Shown one piece after another: positions 9,933 to 20,266 of a stretch of DNA of 64,000 nucleotides (its first letter is position 1; each line of letters starts with the position of its first letter). The stretch covers positions 1 to 64,000 of the forward strand of contig CAVORH010000036.1 in the NCBI GenBank assembly GCA_963698565.1, in the 5' to 3' direction. A model generated the notes under the pieces. It had not been told where the DNA came from. It was given only the letters and a program-made list of their open reading frames with translations, and ran no database searches. The DNA is from Sva-07 sp963698565. GTDB taxonomy: Bacteria; Actinomycetota; Acidimicrobiia; Acidimicrobiales; Ilumatobacteraceae. The position numbers and the translations under genes are program-made.

Positions 9933-11005
9933 CCACCACCTCGATCCGAACGGGGCTGCCTTCGGAGAGCCGCGAGAGGTCGGGCCCGACCAGCGCCCGC
10001 TCGCCCGGCTCGAGGCCGCGGAGGACCTCGACGCGCACGGCGTCGAGGTCGCGGACCTCGACCGGCCGCCGATGCGCTACCTGCGCGTCCGCGGACGAAC
10101 ACGAAGCGGGATTCGGGGCCGCCGAGCAGCGCGCGCCGCTCGAGCACCAGCACCTCCCGCGGCTCGGGCAGGATCTCGGCGGTGGCCGAGAGGCCGGGCT
10201 TGATCGCCAGGTCGGGGTTGGCGATCGGCATGCGCACCTCGATCGAGCGGGAGCTCGCCTCCACGCGGTCGTTCACGATCTCCACCCGGGATTCGTAGAC
10301 GCGGTCGAGCCCGTCGATGCGCACCCGCACGGGCGTCCCGATCCGCACGCGCGGGAGCTGCGTCTCGGGCACCTGCACGACCACCTCGACCACGTCGGTC
10401 TTCATCAGCTGGATCACCGCGGAGCCGGCGCTCATCACGGTGCGCAGCAGGGCGCCCTCGTCGACGTAGCGGCGCGTGACCACGCCCGCGAAGGGAGCCC
10501 GCACCAGGCAGTCCTCGACGGCCTGCCGGGCGATCGCCACGGCGGCGCGGGCCGTCTCGACACGCGCGAGCGTGATCGCGTGCTGGGTCTCCGCCTGGTC
10601 GAGATGCTCGGACGAGGCCACGTCCTTCTCGTGCAGGGTGCGCACGCGCTCGCGGTCGCGCACGGCCTTCTCGGCCTCGGCACTCACCAGGCGCAGCGCG
10701 GCGTCCGCCTCCGCGAGCCGCAGCCGGTAGTCCACCGCGCGGATCTGGAAGATCGGATCTCCCTCCGCCACCCGGTCCCCGACGCGCACGGAGATCTGCT
10801 CGACGATGCCGTCCACCCGGGGCCCGATCTCGGTGGTCTTCTCGGCCAGCACGCTGCCGGTCGCGGGGATCGGCTCCGTCACGCGCGTGAGCTCGACGAT
10901 CGCGGTGCCGAGCGAGAAGGGCTCCGGCGCCGCGGGCGGCGGCGTCTCCCCCGCCGAGCCGCACCCGACCACGGCGAAGCACGCGAGCGCCATCCGCCAC
11001 CTCAT
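9919..11005 (-). CDS. RND periplasmic adaptor (HlyD/AcrA-type membrane fusion lipoprotein), one frameshift near 10,095
   Basis: Bridges the RND pump to an outer-membrane channel. The N-terminus MRWRMALACFAVVGCGSAGE has a lipobox (VVGC), so a lipid-anchored periplasmic protein is expected. The lipoyl-half and hairpin region follow (EIGPRVDGIVEQISVRVGDR, then an Ala/Arg-rich coiled coil), with VRAPFAGVVTRRYVDEGALL as the second lipoyl half. After FVFVRG the sequence must move one frame to continue AQVAHRRPVEVRDLDAVRVE and LSRLSEGSPVRIEVVDVAG, ending at TGA 9921-9919 inside the pump's start region. The ATG at 11005 overlaps the TetR stop by ATGA. Expected length is ~361 residues. Confidence 0.87.
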
Positions 11006-11652
11006 CGCGACCCCCCGGCGAGGACGCAGGCGAAGACGGCTCGCAGCGAGGCGGCGGCCTCGCCGAACGCGCGCTGCGGCTCGATCTCGAACCAGCGCGA
11101 GGCCGTCGCCGTGACGGCCCCGACCAGGGACGCGGCGAAGACGTCGGGCTCGACGTCCGCGAGCAGCCCTCCGCGGCGCGCGTCGCGCGCGATCCCGGCG
11201 ACCCAGTCGATGAAGTCGTGGTAGAGGTCGCCGATCCGCGCCCCCATCAGCTGCCGCGTTCGCCACGGCAGGGCCTGCGTGCCGGTGGCGTAGATCAGCA
11301 GCAGGTCGCGGTTGGCGTCGAAGCAGGCGCAGAGCGCGTCGACCAGGACCAGCAGCCGCTCGCGCGGGTCCGCGATCGGAAGCACCTTCGCGCGCACGTC
11401 CTCGCGGATCGCGGTGGCGGCGGCGGTGACGATCTCCTCGAAGATCCGGTCCTTGCCCGCAAACATCGCGTAGAGCGTCGCCAGCGAGATCTCTGCGGAA
11501 GCGGCGATCTCGGTCATCTGGGCCTCGTGGAAGCCCTTGGCTGCGATCACCGAGGAGGCGGCCGCCAGCACGTCGCTGCGGCGGCGGGCGAGGTCCTCGA
11601 AGCGGCGCTGCTCGCGCGGCGAGCGGCGGCGGAGCGCTTTCGGGCGCGGCAT
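11002..11652 (-). CDS. TetR/AcrR-family repressor of the efflux operon
   Basis: About 216 residues. The N-terminal helix-turn-helix runs RRSDVLAAASSVIAAKGFHE then MTEIAASAEISLATLYAMFA, the classic TetR recognition helix ending in LYAMF. The C-terminal two-thirds is the ligand-binding helical domain (ALPWRTRQLMGARIGDLYHD). I chose ATG 11652 because AGGAGGGA lies just upstream; an in-frame upstream start at 11706 would add a leader containing the operator-like palindrome and is less likely. Its TGA overlaps the adaptor ATG. It is therefore first gene of an autoregulated operon whose inducer is probably the pump/dehydrogenase substrate. Confidence 0.9.
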   Translation of the reverse strand: MPRPKALRRRSPREQRRFEDLARRRSDVLAAASSVIAAKGFHEAQMTEIAASAEISLATLYAMFAGKDRIFEEIVTAAATAIREDVRAKVLPIADPRERLLVLVDALCACFDANRDLLLIYATGTQALPWRTRQLMGARIGDLYHDFIDWVAGIARDARRGGLLADVEPDVFAASLVGAVTATASRWFEIEPQRAFGEAAASLRAVFACVLAGGSR

Positions 11653-11681
11653 GGAAGCTCCCTCCTGCGGGCCAGAATTCA

Positions 11682-11700
11682 GATTCTGATCAAAAGAATC
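11682..11700. promoter_or_regulatory. Probable TetR operator
   Basis: GATTCT (11682-11687) and AGAATC (11695-11700) form a perfect inverted repeat around GATCAAA, 30 bases upstream of the TetR start codon. The segment is strikingly AT-rich for this genome and lies where an autoregulatory operator and the -10 region would be. Binding is inferred from position and symmetry. Confidence 0.55.
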
Positions 11701-11836
11701 GCACATCTGAACCGGGAGCTATGAGCCGCGGTCATACGGGCCTGGGCCGCCGACCGCCGCGCGACGTGTCGGGCGCACGGGGCGCTCTCGATCCGAGAGG
11801 GTGGACCGAACGGGTGTCCGAGGCGCCGGCGCACCG

Positions 11837-13300
11837 CTACTCGGCGAGGGAAGCGAGCTCGCGCCGCACGAGCTTGCCGGCGGCGTTGCGCGGGAGCACC
11901 GCGACCGAGTGCCAGGCGCGGGGCACCTTGTAGCCGGCGAGCTGCGCGCGCGCGAAGCGCTCGAGATCGCCGTGGGTCGTGCGCGCGCCGGGCGCGAGCA
12001 CGACCCACGCGCCGATCCGGGCGCCATGCAGCGGGTCGGGAAGGCCGGCCACGGCGACCTCCACGACGTCGGGATGCGCGGACGAGCACCGCCTCGACCT
12101 CGGCCGGGTGGACGTTCTCGCCGCCCGTCACCAGCCGGTCGTCCGCGCGGCCGACCACGCGCAGCGCGCCGCTCGCTTCGAGCACGCCGAGGTCGCCGGT
12201 GCGCAGCCAGCCATTTGCGAGGGCGCGGGCGCTCGCCTCGGGGCGCCGCCAGTAGCCGGGGGTGACGGTCGCTCCGCGCACGCGGATCTCGCCGATGGCG
12301 CCGGGGGGAAGCGCAGCGCCCCCCTCGCCGGTCACGCACAGCTCGACACCGGGAAGCGGACGCAGGCCGCCGCCATCCGCGCGCACGGCCTCGCCGGGCG
12401 GCAGCGTCGCCACCTGGGACGCGGCCTCGCTGAGGCCGTAGGTCGGGAGCAGGGGCCAGCCCGCCTGCGACCGCGCGCTCGAGCAGCGGCGCGGGCGCGG
12501 CCGCTCCCCCGAGCAGGACCGCGCGCAGCGCAGGCCGGCGGCGGCGCGCCCGCGCGCGCCTCGAGCACGCGCGCGAGCATCGTCGGAACCAGCGAGGCGA
12601 GCGTGATCGCCTGCGCGTCGAGCGCGCGCGAGACGGCCGCCGCGTCGAAGCGCTCGTGGAGCACGACGGCGCTTCCGGCGAGCGCGCTGCGCACCAGGAT
12701 CGCGAGCCCGCCGACGTGAAACAGCGGGAGGCAGGCGAGCCAGCGGTCGCTCGGCAGCGCGCCCAGGTGGAATGCCGACCCGACCGCGCTCGCGAGCAGG
12801 TTCCCGTGCGTGAGCACGACGCCCTTCGGCTCGCCGCTGGTGCCCGAGGTGTAGACGATCACGGCGGGCTCGGAGAGCGCGAGGTCGGGGGCTGCGCCGG
12901 GCGCGCCGCCGCCGCGAGCTCGTCGCTCGCGAGCGCGTGCACGCCCGCGGCGCCCGCCGCGGCGCGAGCGGTCTGCGCGAGCTCGCCCCCGTCGTGCACG
13001 AGGAGCGAGCGCGCCCGCGTCCGTCAGCTGACGAGCGAGCTCCGCCGGCGCGAGGCGCACGTTGAGCGGCACGAGGATCACGCGGGCGAGCGCCGCCGCG
13101 TGCAGCCATTCGGCGAACTCGACCCGATTGCCGATCAGGAGGGCGACGCGCTCGCCCGGAGCGATCCCGCGGCGGGCGAGCGCCGCTGCGCGCTGGCCGG
13201 CTCGCTCGGCGAGCTCGGCGTAGCTCTGCGAGCCGGCGCTCGTCTCGAGCGCGATCGCCCGCGGCGTGCGCGCGGCGCGCTCGACGAGCCACGGCTTCAC
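11837..13300 (-). CDS. menE: o-Succinylbenzoate-CoA ligase MenE, several frameshifts
   Basis: ANL-family ligase that activates o-succinylbenzoate with ATP and CoA before ring closure in menaquinone synthesis. It starts at GTG 13300 (VKPWLVERAARTPRAIALE), overlapping the menC stop by GTGA. Motifs in order are AVIVYTSGTSGEPKGVVLTH (ATP loop), LACLPLFHVGGLAILVRSAL, then in a second frame LLPTYGLSEAASQVATLP, NGWLRTGDLGVLEASG and RADDRLVTGGENVHPAEVEA. In a third frame it ends VAVLPRNAAGKLVRRELASL and stops at 11837. Frame changes near 12,950, 12,500 and 12,080 are required. Length after correction is close to 485 residues, normal for MenE. It is the last gene of the men operon. Confidence 0.87.
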
Positions 13301-14437
13301 GCCGACACCTCGAGCGCCGGGCCGTCCTGCAAGCGCGCCAGCGCAGCGGGATCGAGCGGCACGCCGAGGCCCGGCGCGCGCGGCGTCGCGATGGCGCCGC
13401 ACACGATCGGCTCGAGCGGCGCGAGGTCGTCCGCGAGCAGGCTTCCCGTCGCGAGACCGCAGGCGAGCAGTGGCCCGGGCAGGGCCGCCGCCAGCGCGAG
13501 CGCCGCCGCGCGCGAAACCGCGCCGTCGAGCAGGCTGGTCACGTAGAGCGCGCAGCCCGCTTCACGCGCTCGCTCGCTCGCCCGCAGGGTCGCGTGCAGC
13601 CCGCCGAGAACGGCAGGCTTCAGCACCAGCACGTCCGCGGCGCGCGCCGCGAGCACGCGCTCGAGCCCGGCGTCGCTCGCGAGCGCCTCGTCGGCGGCGA
13701 CGCGGATCGGCGACGCCGCCCGCACGCGGGCGAGCGCGGCGACGTCCGGCCCCGGCACCGGCTGCTCGACGAGCTCGATCGCGAAGTCCGCGAGGCGCTC
13801 GAGCGCGTCGAGCGCGCTGCGCGCGTCGGGCCAGGCTTCGTTGGCGTCGAGGCGCAGCGCGAGGCTCCGGCCCGATCGACTGGCGCACCGCGCGCAGGCG
13901 CTCGAGGTCGCAGGCGAGCGAGCCGGCGCCGAGCTTGAGCTTCAGGCACCCGAATCCCGCCGAGCGCGCGAGCCGCGCGGACTGGGCCAGCTCGTCGGGC
14001 GTGGCGCCGCTGAGCAGCGCCGCCGCCGGCACCGCCGCGCGGGCGGCAGCCCCGCCCATGCGTGCGAGCCACTCCGCGAGCGAGATACCGTCCGCCTGTG
14101 CCGCGAGATCGCACAGCGCCGACTCGAATGCTGCGCGCGCGCAGCGCGCGTCGGGCGCTGCGCGCTCGGCGGCGCGCAGCCAGAGCTCGAGGTCGCGCGG
14201 GTCGCCGCCGACGGCCAGCCGCGCGAGCTCGCCGAGGGCGACGCGCGCGCGCAGCGCCGACTCGAGCCCGAAGCCGTCGATCGGGGTCGCCTCGCCGAGC
14301 CCGCAGCGCCCGTCGTCGCTGAAGAGCATGAGCAGCGCTCCGCGGCGCGCGCGCAAGGCACCGCGCGCGTGAGCGAGCGGCGCACGCAGATGGAGCGCGA
14401 TCGGAACGACGCGCGCGCCCGCGACCTTCAGCGCCAT
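13297..14437 (-). CDS. menC: o-Succinylbenzoate synthase MenC, one frameshift
   Basis: Enolase-superfamily dehydratase converting SHCHC to o-succinylbenzoate. The metal and acid/base residues are visible: the KxK pair in FGCLKLKLGAG, then (after a frame change near 13,870) the first metal ligand in RLDANEAW, ELVEQPVPGPD, AADEAL and VLKPAVLGGLHATLRA. It starts at ATG 14437 (MALKVAGARVVPIAL), which overlaps the end of menA by ten bases, and ends at a TGA that overlaps the menE GTG. About 380 residues are expected. Some members of this family racemise N-acylamino acids, but the operon makes MenC the firm call. Confidence 0.88.
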
Positions 14438-15358
14438 CCCTCGAGCGCGAGGCCGAGGCCGAGCGCCACGCCGAACGCCGCGGCCAGCCGTGCCACGCGC
14501 GCGAGCCGCGCGTTGAGCGCTGCACCCGACTCTCCGCCCAGCACTCCGCGCGCGCAGCGCCAGGCCTCCGGCAGGAGCAGGGCCGGAACCAGCGCGCCCG
14601 GCCGCACGGGACCCGCGAAGACGAGGGCCGGGAGCATCGCGAAGGGGAGTGCCAGCAGCAGGGCGACGTAGCGACGCGCGTGCGCTCGCGCATGCGCACG
14701 GCGAGCGTGCGCTTGCCGGAGCGCGCGTCGCTCTCGCGGTCGCGCAGGTTGTTCACCGCCAGGATCGCGGTCGCGAGCGAGCCGATCGGGAGAGCGGCGA
14801 GCAGCGCGAGCGGCGAGCTCGCGCCCGCCTGGATCCAGTGCGCGCCGATCACGCCCACGAGGCCGAAGAAGAGGAACACCGCGAGATCGCCGAGCCCGTG
14901 GTAGGCGAGCGGCCAGGGCCCGCCGGTGTACGCATAGGCAGCGCAGAGCGCGAGCGCGCCCGCGAGCGCGATCGGCCAGCCGCCGACGGCGACGAGCCAG
15001 AGCCCCGACGCCGCGGCCGCGGCCGAGCACCGCCGAGAGCCCGCGTCGCAGCGCTGTCGGCGAGAGCAGGCCGAGCTGCGCGGCCCGCGGCGGACCCAGC
15101 CGGGGCCCGCGATCGGCGCCGCGTTCGAAGTCGAAGACGTCGTTGGCGAGGTTCGCCGCGATCTGGAGCAGCAGCGCGGTGACGAGACACAGCAAGGCGA
15201 GCCCCGCGCGGGCGCGCCCCTCGGCGGCCGCGACGCCCGTCCCGGCCGCGATCGGCGCGAGCGCCGCCGGGAAGCGTGCGCGGGCGCAGCGCGAGCCACC
15301 ACGCGCCGAGCGATCCGGCGCGCGGAAGCGCGAGTCCCGGGAGCGACGACTCCGTCAC
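14428..15358 (-). CDS. menA: 1,4-Dihydroxy-2-naphthoate polyprenyltransferase MenA, frameshifted
   Basis: Integral membrane UbiA-superfamily enzyme that prenylates DHNA to demethylmenaquinone. The two Asp-rich prenyl-diphosphate/Mg sites are present: NLANDVFDFERGAD and, in another frame, NNLRDRESDARSGKRTLAVR. Hydrophobic helices such as LCLVTALLLQIAANLAND and LAVFLFFGLVGVIGAHWIQ alternate between frames. It starts at GTG 15358 (VTESSLPGLALPRAGSLGAW), one base after the corrected menB stop, and ends EGWR-stop at 14428 inside the menC start. At least three frame changes occur (about 15,270; 15,030; 14,690). About 310 residues is normal. Confidence 0.87.
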
Positions 15359-15359
15359 G

Positions 15360-16199
15360 TTAGGGTCGCCAGGGAAAGCGCGAGAAGTCGGGCTGGCGCT
15401 TCTCGACGATAGGCGTTGCGCCCCTCCTGCGCCTCCTCGCTCATGTAGAACAGCAGGGTCGCGTTGCCGGCGAGCTCCTGGATGCCCGCCTGACCGTCGC
15501 AGTCCGCGTTGAAGGCGGCCTTGAGGCAGCGGATCGCCAGCGGGCTGTGGCCGAGGATGCGCCGCGCCCACGCGACCCCCGCGGCTTCGAGCTCCGCGAG
15601 CGGCACCACCCGGTTCACGAGGCCCATCTCGAGCGCCTCGCGGGCATCGTACTGCTCGCACAGGTACCAGATCTCGCGCGCCTTCTTCTGGCCGACCACG
15701 CGCGCCAGGTACGACGCGCCGAAGCCCGCGTCGAAGGAGCCGACGCGCGGGCCGGTCTGGCCGAAGCGCGCGTTGTCGGCGGCGATCGTGAGGTCGCACA
15801 CGAGGTGCAGCACGTGGCCGCCGCCGATCGCGTAGCCGGCCACCAGCGCGATCACCGGCTTGGGCAGCGAGCGGATCACGCGCTGCAGGTCGAGCGCGTT
15901 CAGCCGCGGCACGCCGTCGTCCCCGACGTAGCCGGCGTCGCCGCGCACGCGCTGGTCTCCGCCCGAGCAGAAGGCCTCGCTGCCCTCTCCGGTGAAGAGC
16001 GACGACGCCGACCTCGGGGTCCTCGCGCGACCCAGTGGAACGCCTCGCACAGCTCGAAGAGCGTCTTCGGGCGGAAGGCGTTGCGCACCTCGGGCCGGCA
16101 GATCGTGATCTTCGCGATGCCCTCGGCCCTTTCGAGCCGGATGTCCTGGTAGGTCTTCCAGAGCTTCCAGTCAGGGACGGACACGACAGGGATGGACAC
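15360..16199 (-). CDS. menB: 1,4-Dihydroxy-2-naphthoyl-CoA synthase MenB, two frameshifts
   Basis: Crotonase-fold enzyme that closes the second naphthoquinone ring. The N-terminus GIAKITICRPEVRNAFRP reads in one frame; after about 16,020 the next frame gives EAFCSGGDQRVRG (oxyanion/substrate loop), GYAIGGGHVLHLVCDLTIAA and the MenB-specific GPRVGSFDAGFGASYLARVV. The raw frame then runs into a wrong end. Removing one base after EGRNAY restores the typical MenB tail VEKRQPDFSRFPWRP and a TAA at 15362-15360. It starts at GTG 16199, with GGAGAG upstream inside the end of menH. Confidence 0.9.
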
Positions 16200-16202
16200 G
16201 AT

Positions 16203-17051
16203 TCATCTCTCCTCGTCTCGGGGGTCGACAGAAGACGCGGCGAGAAACGCGCACACCTCGGCCAGAAACCCGTCGGGCCTCTCGAGGTGGGCGGCGTGAC
16301 CCGCGCCGGGAATCACGAAGGCGCGCCCGCGCGGCATGCGGCGCGCGAGGTCTGCGGCGAGCGCACGAAATTTCTCGTCCTCGGCGCCCGCCAACCAGAG
16401 CGCGGGGACGTCGAGCTTCGCGATCTCGGGCTCGAAGCACGGCTGTACGCCGACTCCCATCCCGCGCAGGGAGCCGGCGAGACCGTGCGCGGGGTTCGTG
16501 AGGCGCTGGGCGCGCGCCTGCGCGAGGAAGCCCTCGCCGAGCCGCGCCTGCGACGCAAACAGCGGGTTCGCCATCCAGCGCTCGACGAACGCGGGCACGC
16601 CGCCCTGCTCGATCGCGTCGGCGAGCGCGTCGTCGGCTGCCCGCCGCGCGGCGCGCGCCGCGGGCTCGGCGATCCCGGCGGACGCGCCGATCAGCGCGAG
16701 CGCGCGCACGCGCTGCGGATACGCGACCGCGAAACCCAGCGCCGCGCGGCCGCCCATCGAGTAGCCGAGCACCGCCGCGCGCGGCGTTCCCGCAGAGTCG
16801 AGCACCCGCGCGAGGTCGTCGGCGCAGCGCTCGATCGCGTAGTCCTGCGGCTCGCGCGGCGCGTCCGACCCGCCGTGTCCGAGCAGGTCCACCGCGAGCG
16901 TGCGAAAGCCCGCTGCGCGAAGCCCGCCGGCCATGCCGTCGAGCGTGCGCAGCGAGCCCGTGAAGCCGTGGAGCAGCAGCACCGCTGGGCCGCTGCCGGC
17001 GATCTCGACGTTCAGCACGTGATCTCCGCAGCGGACGCGCGCGGCGCTCAC
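16203..17051 (-). CDS. menH: SHCHC synthase MenH (alpha/beta hydrolase)
   Basis: 2-Succinyl-6-hydroxy-2,4-cyclohexadiene-1-carboxylate synthase. About 282 residues, no frame break seen. The oxyanion block is LLLHGFTGS, the nucleophile elbow LGYSMGGRAAL, and the catalytic His sits in IPGAGHAAHLERPDGF. LAVDLLGHGGSDAP is the usual strand-4 region. It starts at GTG 17051, overlapping the menD TGA by GTGA, and ends just before menB. In its raw frame it appears fused to menD and menF in one long open frame, but that is a coincidence of frame errors. Confidence 0.9.
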   Translation of the reverse strand: MSAARVRCGDHVLNVEIAGSGPAVLLLHGFTGSLRTLDGMAGGLRAAGFRTLAVDLLGHGGSDAPREPQDYAIERCADDLARVLDSAGTPRAAVLGYSMGGRAALGFAVAYPQRVRALALIGASAGIAEPAARAARRAADDALADAIEQGGVPAFVERWMANPLFASQARLGEGFLAQARAQRLTNPAHGLAGSLRGMGVGVQPCFEPEIAKLDVPALWLAGAEDEKFRALAADLARRMPRGRAFVIPGAGHAAHLERPDGFLAEVCAFLAASSVDPRDEER

Positions 17052-18872
17052 GCTCGCCCCGCGTCGTCGACGGCCGTCGCGGCCGCGCTCCACAGCGCGC
17101 GGTGGTGGGCGGCGTTCGCTTCGCGCTCGAGCGGGATCTCGACCACGCAGAGGCCGCCCGAGGCGAGTCCCCGCGCGAGCTCGTGCTCGAGCGCGGCCAG
17201 GCTCGAAACGCGCGCGTGTCGGCCGCCGCCGAGCGCGCTGGCGTGCGAGAGGTCGATCCCGTGAGGCACCGCGAACAGCTCCTCGAAGCACACCTCTTGG
17301 CCGAAGCGCGCGACCGGCAGGTGCGAGAAGATGCCGCCGCCGTCGTCGTTGAGGACCGCAAAGAGACACCGAGATGCGGTGGCGCTTGGCGGCGACGAGC
17401 CCGCCCACGTCGTGCAGGAAGGCGAGGTCTCCGATCAGGCAGGCCAGCGGCGCGCCCGTTCCGAGGGCGGCGCCGAGCGCGCTGCTGGTGATGCCGTCGA
17501 TCCCGTTGGCTCCGCGGTTCGCCAGCACCCGCAGGGGGGCCGGCGCAGGCTCCAGGAAGCCGTCGAGGTCGCGGATCGCCATGCTGTTCGACGCGAACAG
17601 CGCGCCGCTGGGCGGGAGCGCGGACGCGAGCGCGCGTGCGACCGCCGGCGAGAAGAGCGTGCGCTCCCGCGCGATGCCCTCCGCGAGGGCACGCTGCGCG
17701 CGCTCCTCGGCGACGAGGAAGTCCGCGAGCCACGCGCCCGGACTCGGCGCACCGCCGCGCTCGATCTCGTCGGCGAGTGCCGTGCACAGCAGCGCCGGAT
17801 CGACGCACAGGATCTCGGCGGCGCGATGCGTGGGATCCGCGAAGCCGGCGTCCGCGTCGACCAGGCGGAGCTCCGCCTGCGCGTGGCGCTCGAGCCAGAG
17901 GTTGGTAGCGCGGCTGGTCGGCGGCGGGCCGAAGCGCAGCACGAGCTCGGGCGCGTGGGCCGCGGCGAAGCGCTCCGCGCGCAGCACCGCCTCGTGCGCG
18001 CCCAGCACCGGCGCCTTCTCGACGTGAGGCCCGCGGCGCACGCCGGAAGCCGCGTCCACCAGCAGCGGCCAGCCGGCCACGCGCGCCAGGCGCGCGAGCG
18101 CGTGCGCGAGCGCGGCGTCCGCGTCGGCGGGCCCGCACAGGAGCACCCCCCGCCGCGCGGCGCGCAGCTCCGCGGCGAGCCGCCGGACCAGCGCGGCGCC
18201 GGGCGCACTGCGCGGGCGCTCCAGATTTGTGTAGGCACGGTCCCCGCGCCCCTCGAGCGCGAGCGCGTCGTCCTGCGCTGCGAGCGCCGCGCGGTCGCCC
18301 TCGATCGGGGTGGGCTCGAGCGGCTCGCGGTAGGGGACGTTCAGATGCACCGGCCCGCGCGGACTGCCCAGCGCGACGGCGACCGCGCGCGCCGCGACCG
18401 CGCGCGCGTTTCGCAGCAGCGAAGCGGTCGGCTCGGGCGCGGGGAGCTCCGCGAACCAGCGCGCGTGCGAGCCGAACAGGCGGGCCTGGTCGATCGTCTG
18501 CATCGCCCCCCAATCGCGCAGCTCGGCGGGCCGATCGGCCGTCAGCACGACCAGCGGCACGCGGGCGAGGCTCGCCTCGACGACGGCGGGCAGGAAGTTC
18601 GCGGCGGCCGTGCCCGAGGTGCAGATCAGCGCGACCGGAGCGCGGGTCGCCTTGGCGAGGCCGAGCGCAAAAAAGCCCGCCGAGCGCTCGTCGACGTGGG
18701 TCCAGACGCGCAGGTCGGGGGTGTGCGCGGCGGCGATCGCGAGCGGCGCCGAGCGCGAGCCCGGGCAGACGCAGGCGTGTCGCACCCCGGCGCGCGCGAG
18801 CTCGCCGAAGAGCGCGCGGGCCAGCGCCTGGTTGCGGTTCGCCGCATTCCGCGGCTGCGCGGCTTCGCTCAC
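17048..18872 (-). CDS. menD: SEPHCHC synthase MenD (ThDP-dependent), one frameshift near 17,365
   Basis: Condenses isochorismate with 2-oxoglutarate using thiamine diphosphate. The first ~500 codons read continuously: GVRHACVCPGSRSAPLAIAA, LGLAKATRAPVALICTSGTA, ELRDWGAMQTIDQARLFG and RGANGIDGITSSALGAALG. After ISVSL one base must be skipped to continue FAVLNDDGGGIFSHLPVARF (the ThDP-Mg NDDGGGIF signature) and CFEELFAVPHGIDLSHASAL to the TGA at 17048. It starts at GTG 18872, overlapping the menF stop by GTGA. About 607 residues is slightly above the usual 550-580. Confidence 0.9.
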
Positions 18873-20266
18873 GGCGCGACCAGCGCGCCGAGGGCGGCCT
18901 GCAGCTTGAGACGCGTCTCCGCCAGCTCGGCCCTGGGATCCGAGCCCTCGACGATCCCGGCGCCGGCGTGCAGCGTCGCGCGGCGGCCTCGCAGGAGCGC
19001 GCAGCGCAGCGGCACCGCGAGCTCTCCTTCGCCCGCGGGCGCGAGCCAGCCGACGCCGCCCGCGTACCAGCCGCGCTCGAGCCCCTCGTGCTCGGCGAGG
19101 AAGGCGCGCGCCGCGTCGCGCGGCGCGCCGCAGGTCGCCGGCGTCGGATGCAGCCGGGCCGCGACGCGCAGCAGGTGCGCGTCCCGCGGGTTCCGAGGCT
19201 CGCCCTCGAACGGCGTGTACAGGTGCTGGATCCCGTCGAGGCGCAGCAGCTCGGGCGACTCGGGCGCAGCCAGCCGCGCGCACAGGGGAGCGAGCGCTTC
19301 CTCTACGGCGCGCCGCACCGACGCGTGCTCGGCCCGCTCCTTCTGGCTCGAGCGCAGCGCGTGCGCGAGCCGCGCGTCCTCCTCGGGTGTGCGACCGCGC
19401 GGAGCGGAGCCCGCGAGCGCGCTCGCGCAGAGGCGAGGAGCCCTCGCGGCGCACGAGCCGCTCGGGCGTCGCGCCGACGAAGCAGGCGTCGCCGATGGCG
19501 ATCCCGAAGATGAAGCAGCTCGGGTGCAGCGCGCGCAGCGCTCCGAGCACGTCCGCCGCGTCGCAGCCGTCGCGCAGCGCGACCTGGCAGGCGCGCGCGA
19601 GCACCACCTTCTCGACGCGGCCGCGCGCGATCGCGGCGAGCGCGCGCTCGACCCCGCGCAGGTACGCGTCCGGCGCGCGGTCGGCGAGCGCGGCGAAGCC
19701 GCGCGCGCGATCGCGCCGTGCTCCGCGCGCTCTCGTGCGCGAGCCCGGAAGCCGCGAGCAGCGCGTCGAGCTTCGCCGCGGGCGAGCAGGGCTCGACGCC
19801 GCGCTCCGCGCGCGCACACAGCGTCGCCCAGGCGCGCGCGCCCGAGCGCACCAGCGTGAGCTCGGGCAAGCTGAAGCGCAGCGCGGGCCAGCCTCGCCAG
19901 GCGCCGCGCGTGGCGGCCTCGGGTCCGAACGCGAACCCTCCCACCAGGCGCGGGCCGACCTCGAGGGGGACGCTCGCTTCGCCCGCCGCGGCGCTGGCGC
20001 GCACGCGCGCGAAGAGCGCCTCGCTCGAGCGCGCCGCCTGCTCGAAGCGGGATTCCCCAGCGGCCTCGACGCGCGCGACCTCAGCCGAGCGCGACCAGCT
20101 CGAGGCCGCGCTCGGGAACGGACCAGTAGAAGCGGGGGCCGCGCGCGGCCGCGAACAGCGCGAGCGGATCCTGTGCGCGCACCGGCTCGGACCACGCCGC
20201 GAACACGGCCTCACCGGCGCGGCCGCCGCCCTCGCGCGCGGCCAGCTCCTGCGGATCCCGGGTCAC
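18869..20266 (-). CDS. menF: Isochorismate synthase MenF, two or more frameshifts
   Basis: Chorismate-utilising enzyme committing chorismate to menaquinone. The N-terminal domain reads VFAAWSEPVRAQDPLALFAA and LVGGFAFGPEAATRGAWRG. The catalytic domain reads, in alternating frames, GRVEKVVLARACQVALRDG, FVGATPERLVRREG, then LAGSAPRGRTPEEDARLA, GIQHLYTPFEGE, LHPTPATCGAP, GWYAGGVGWLAP and GAGIVEGSDPRAELAETRLK, the standard order of Mg and carboxylate sites. It starts at GTG 20266, overlapping the ubiE stop by GTGA; its own TGA overlaps the menD GTG. Frame changes lie near 20,100, 19,710 and 19,430. About 465 residues. Confidence 0.88.

Noticed and set aside
6930..10298. Long 1122-residue plus-strand open frame
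   Set aside because: It is antisense to the RND pump and adaptor, is rich in Arg/His/Asp with no motif, and arises from GC-rich codon bias.
17331..19859. 842-residue plus-strand open frame
   Set aside because: It is antisense to menD and menF, has low-complexity Arg/Ala composition and no domain.
16203..20195. A 1330-residue open frame joining menF, menD and menH
   Set aside because: Each gene has its own GTG start overlapping the previous stop, and the joining segments are out-of-frame Arg-rich sequence caused by frameshifts.
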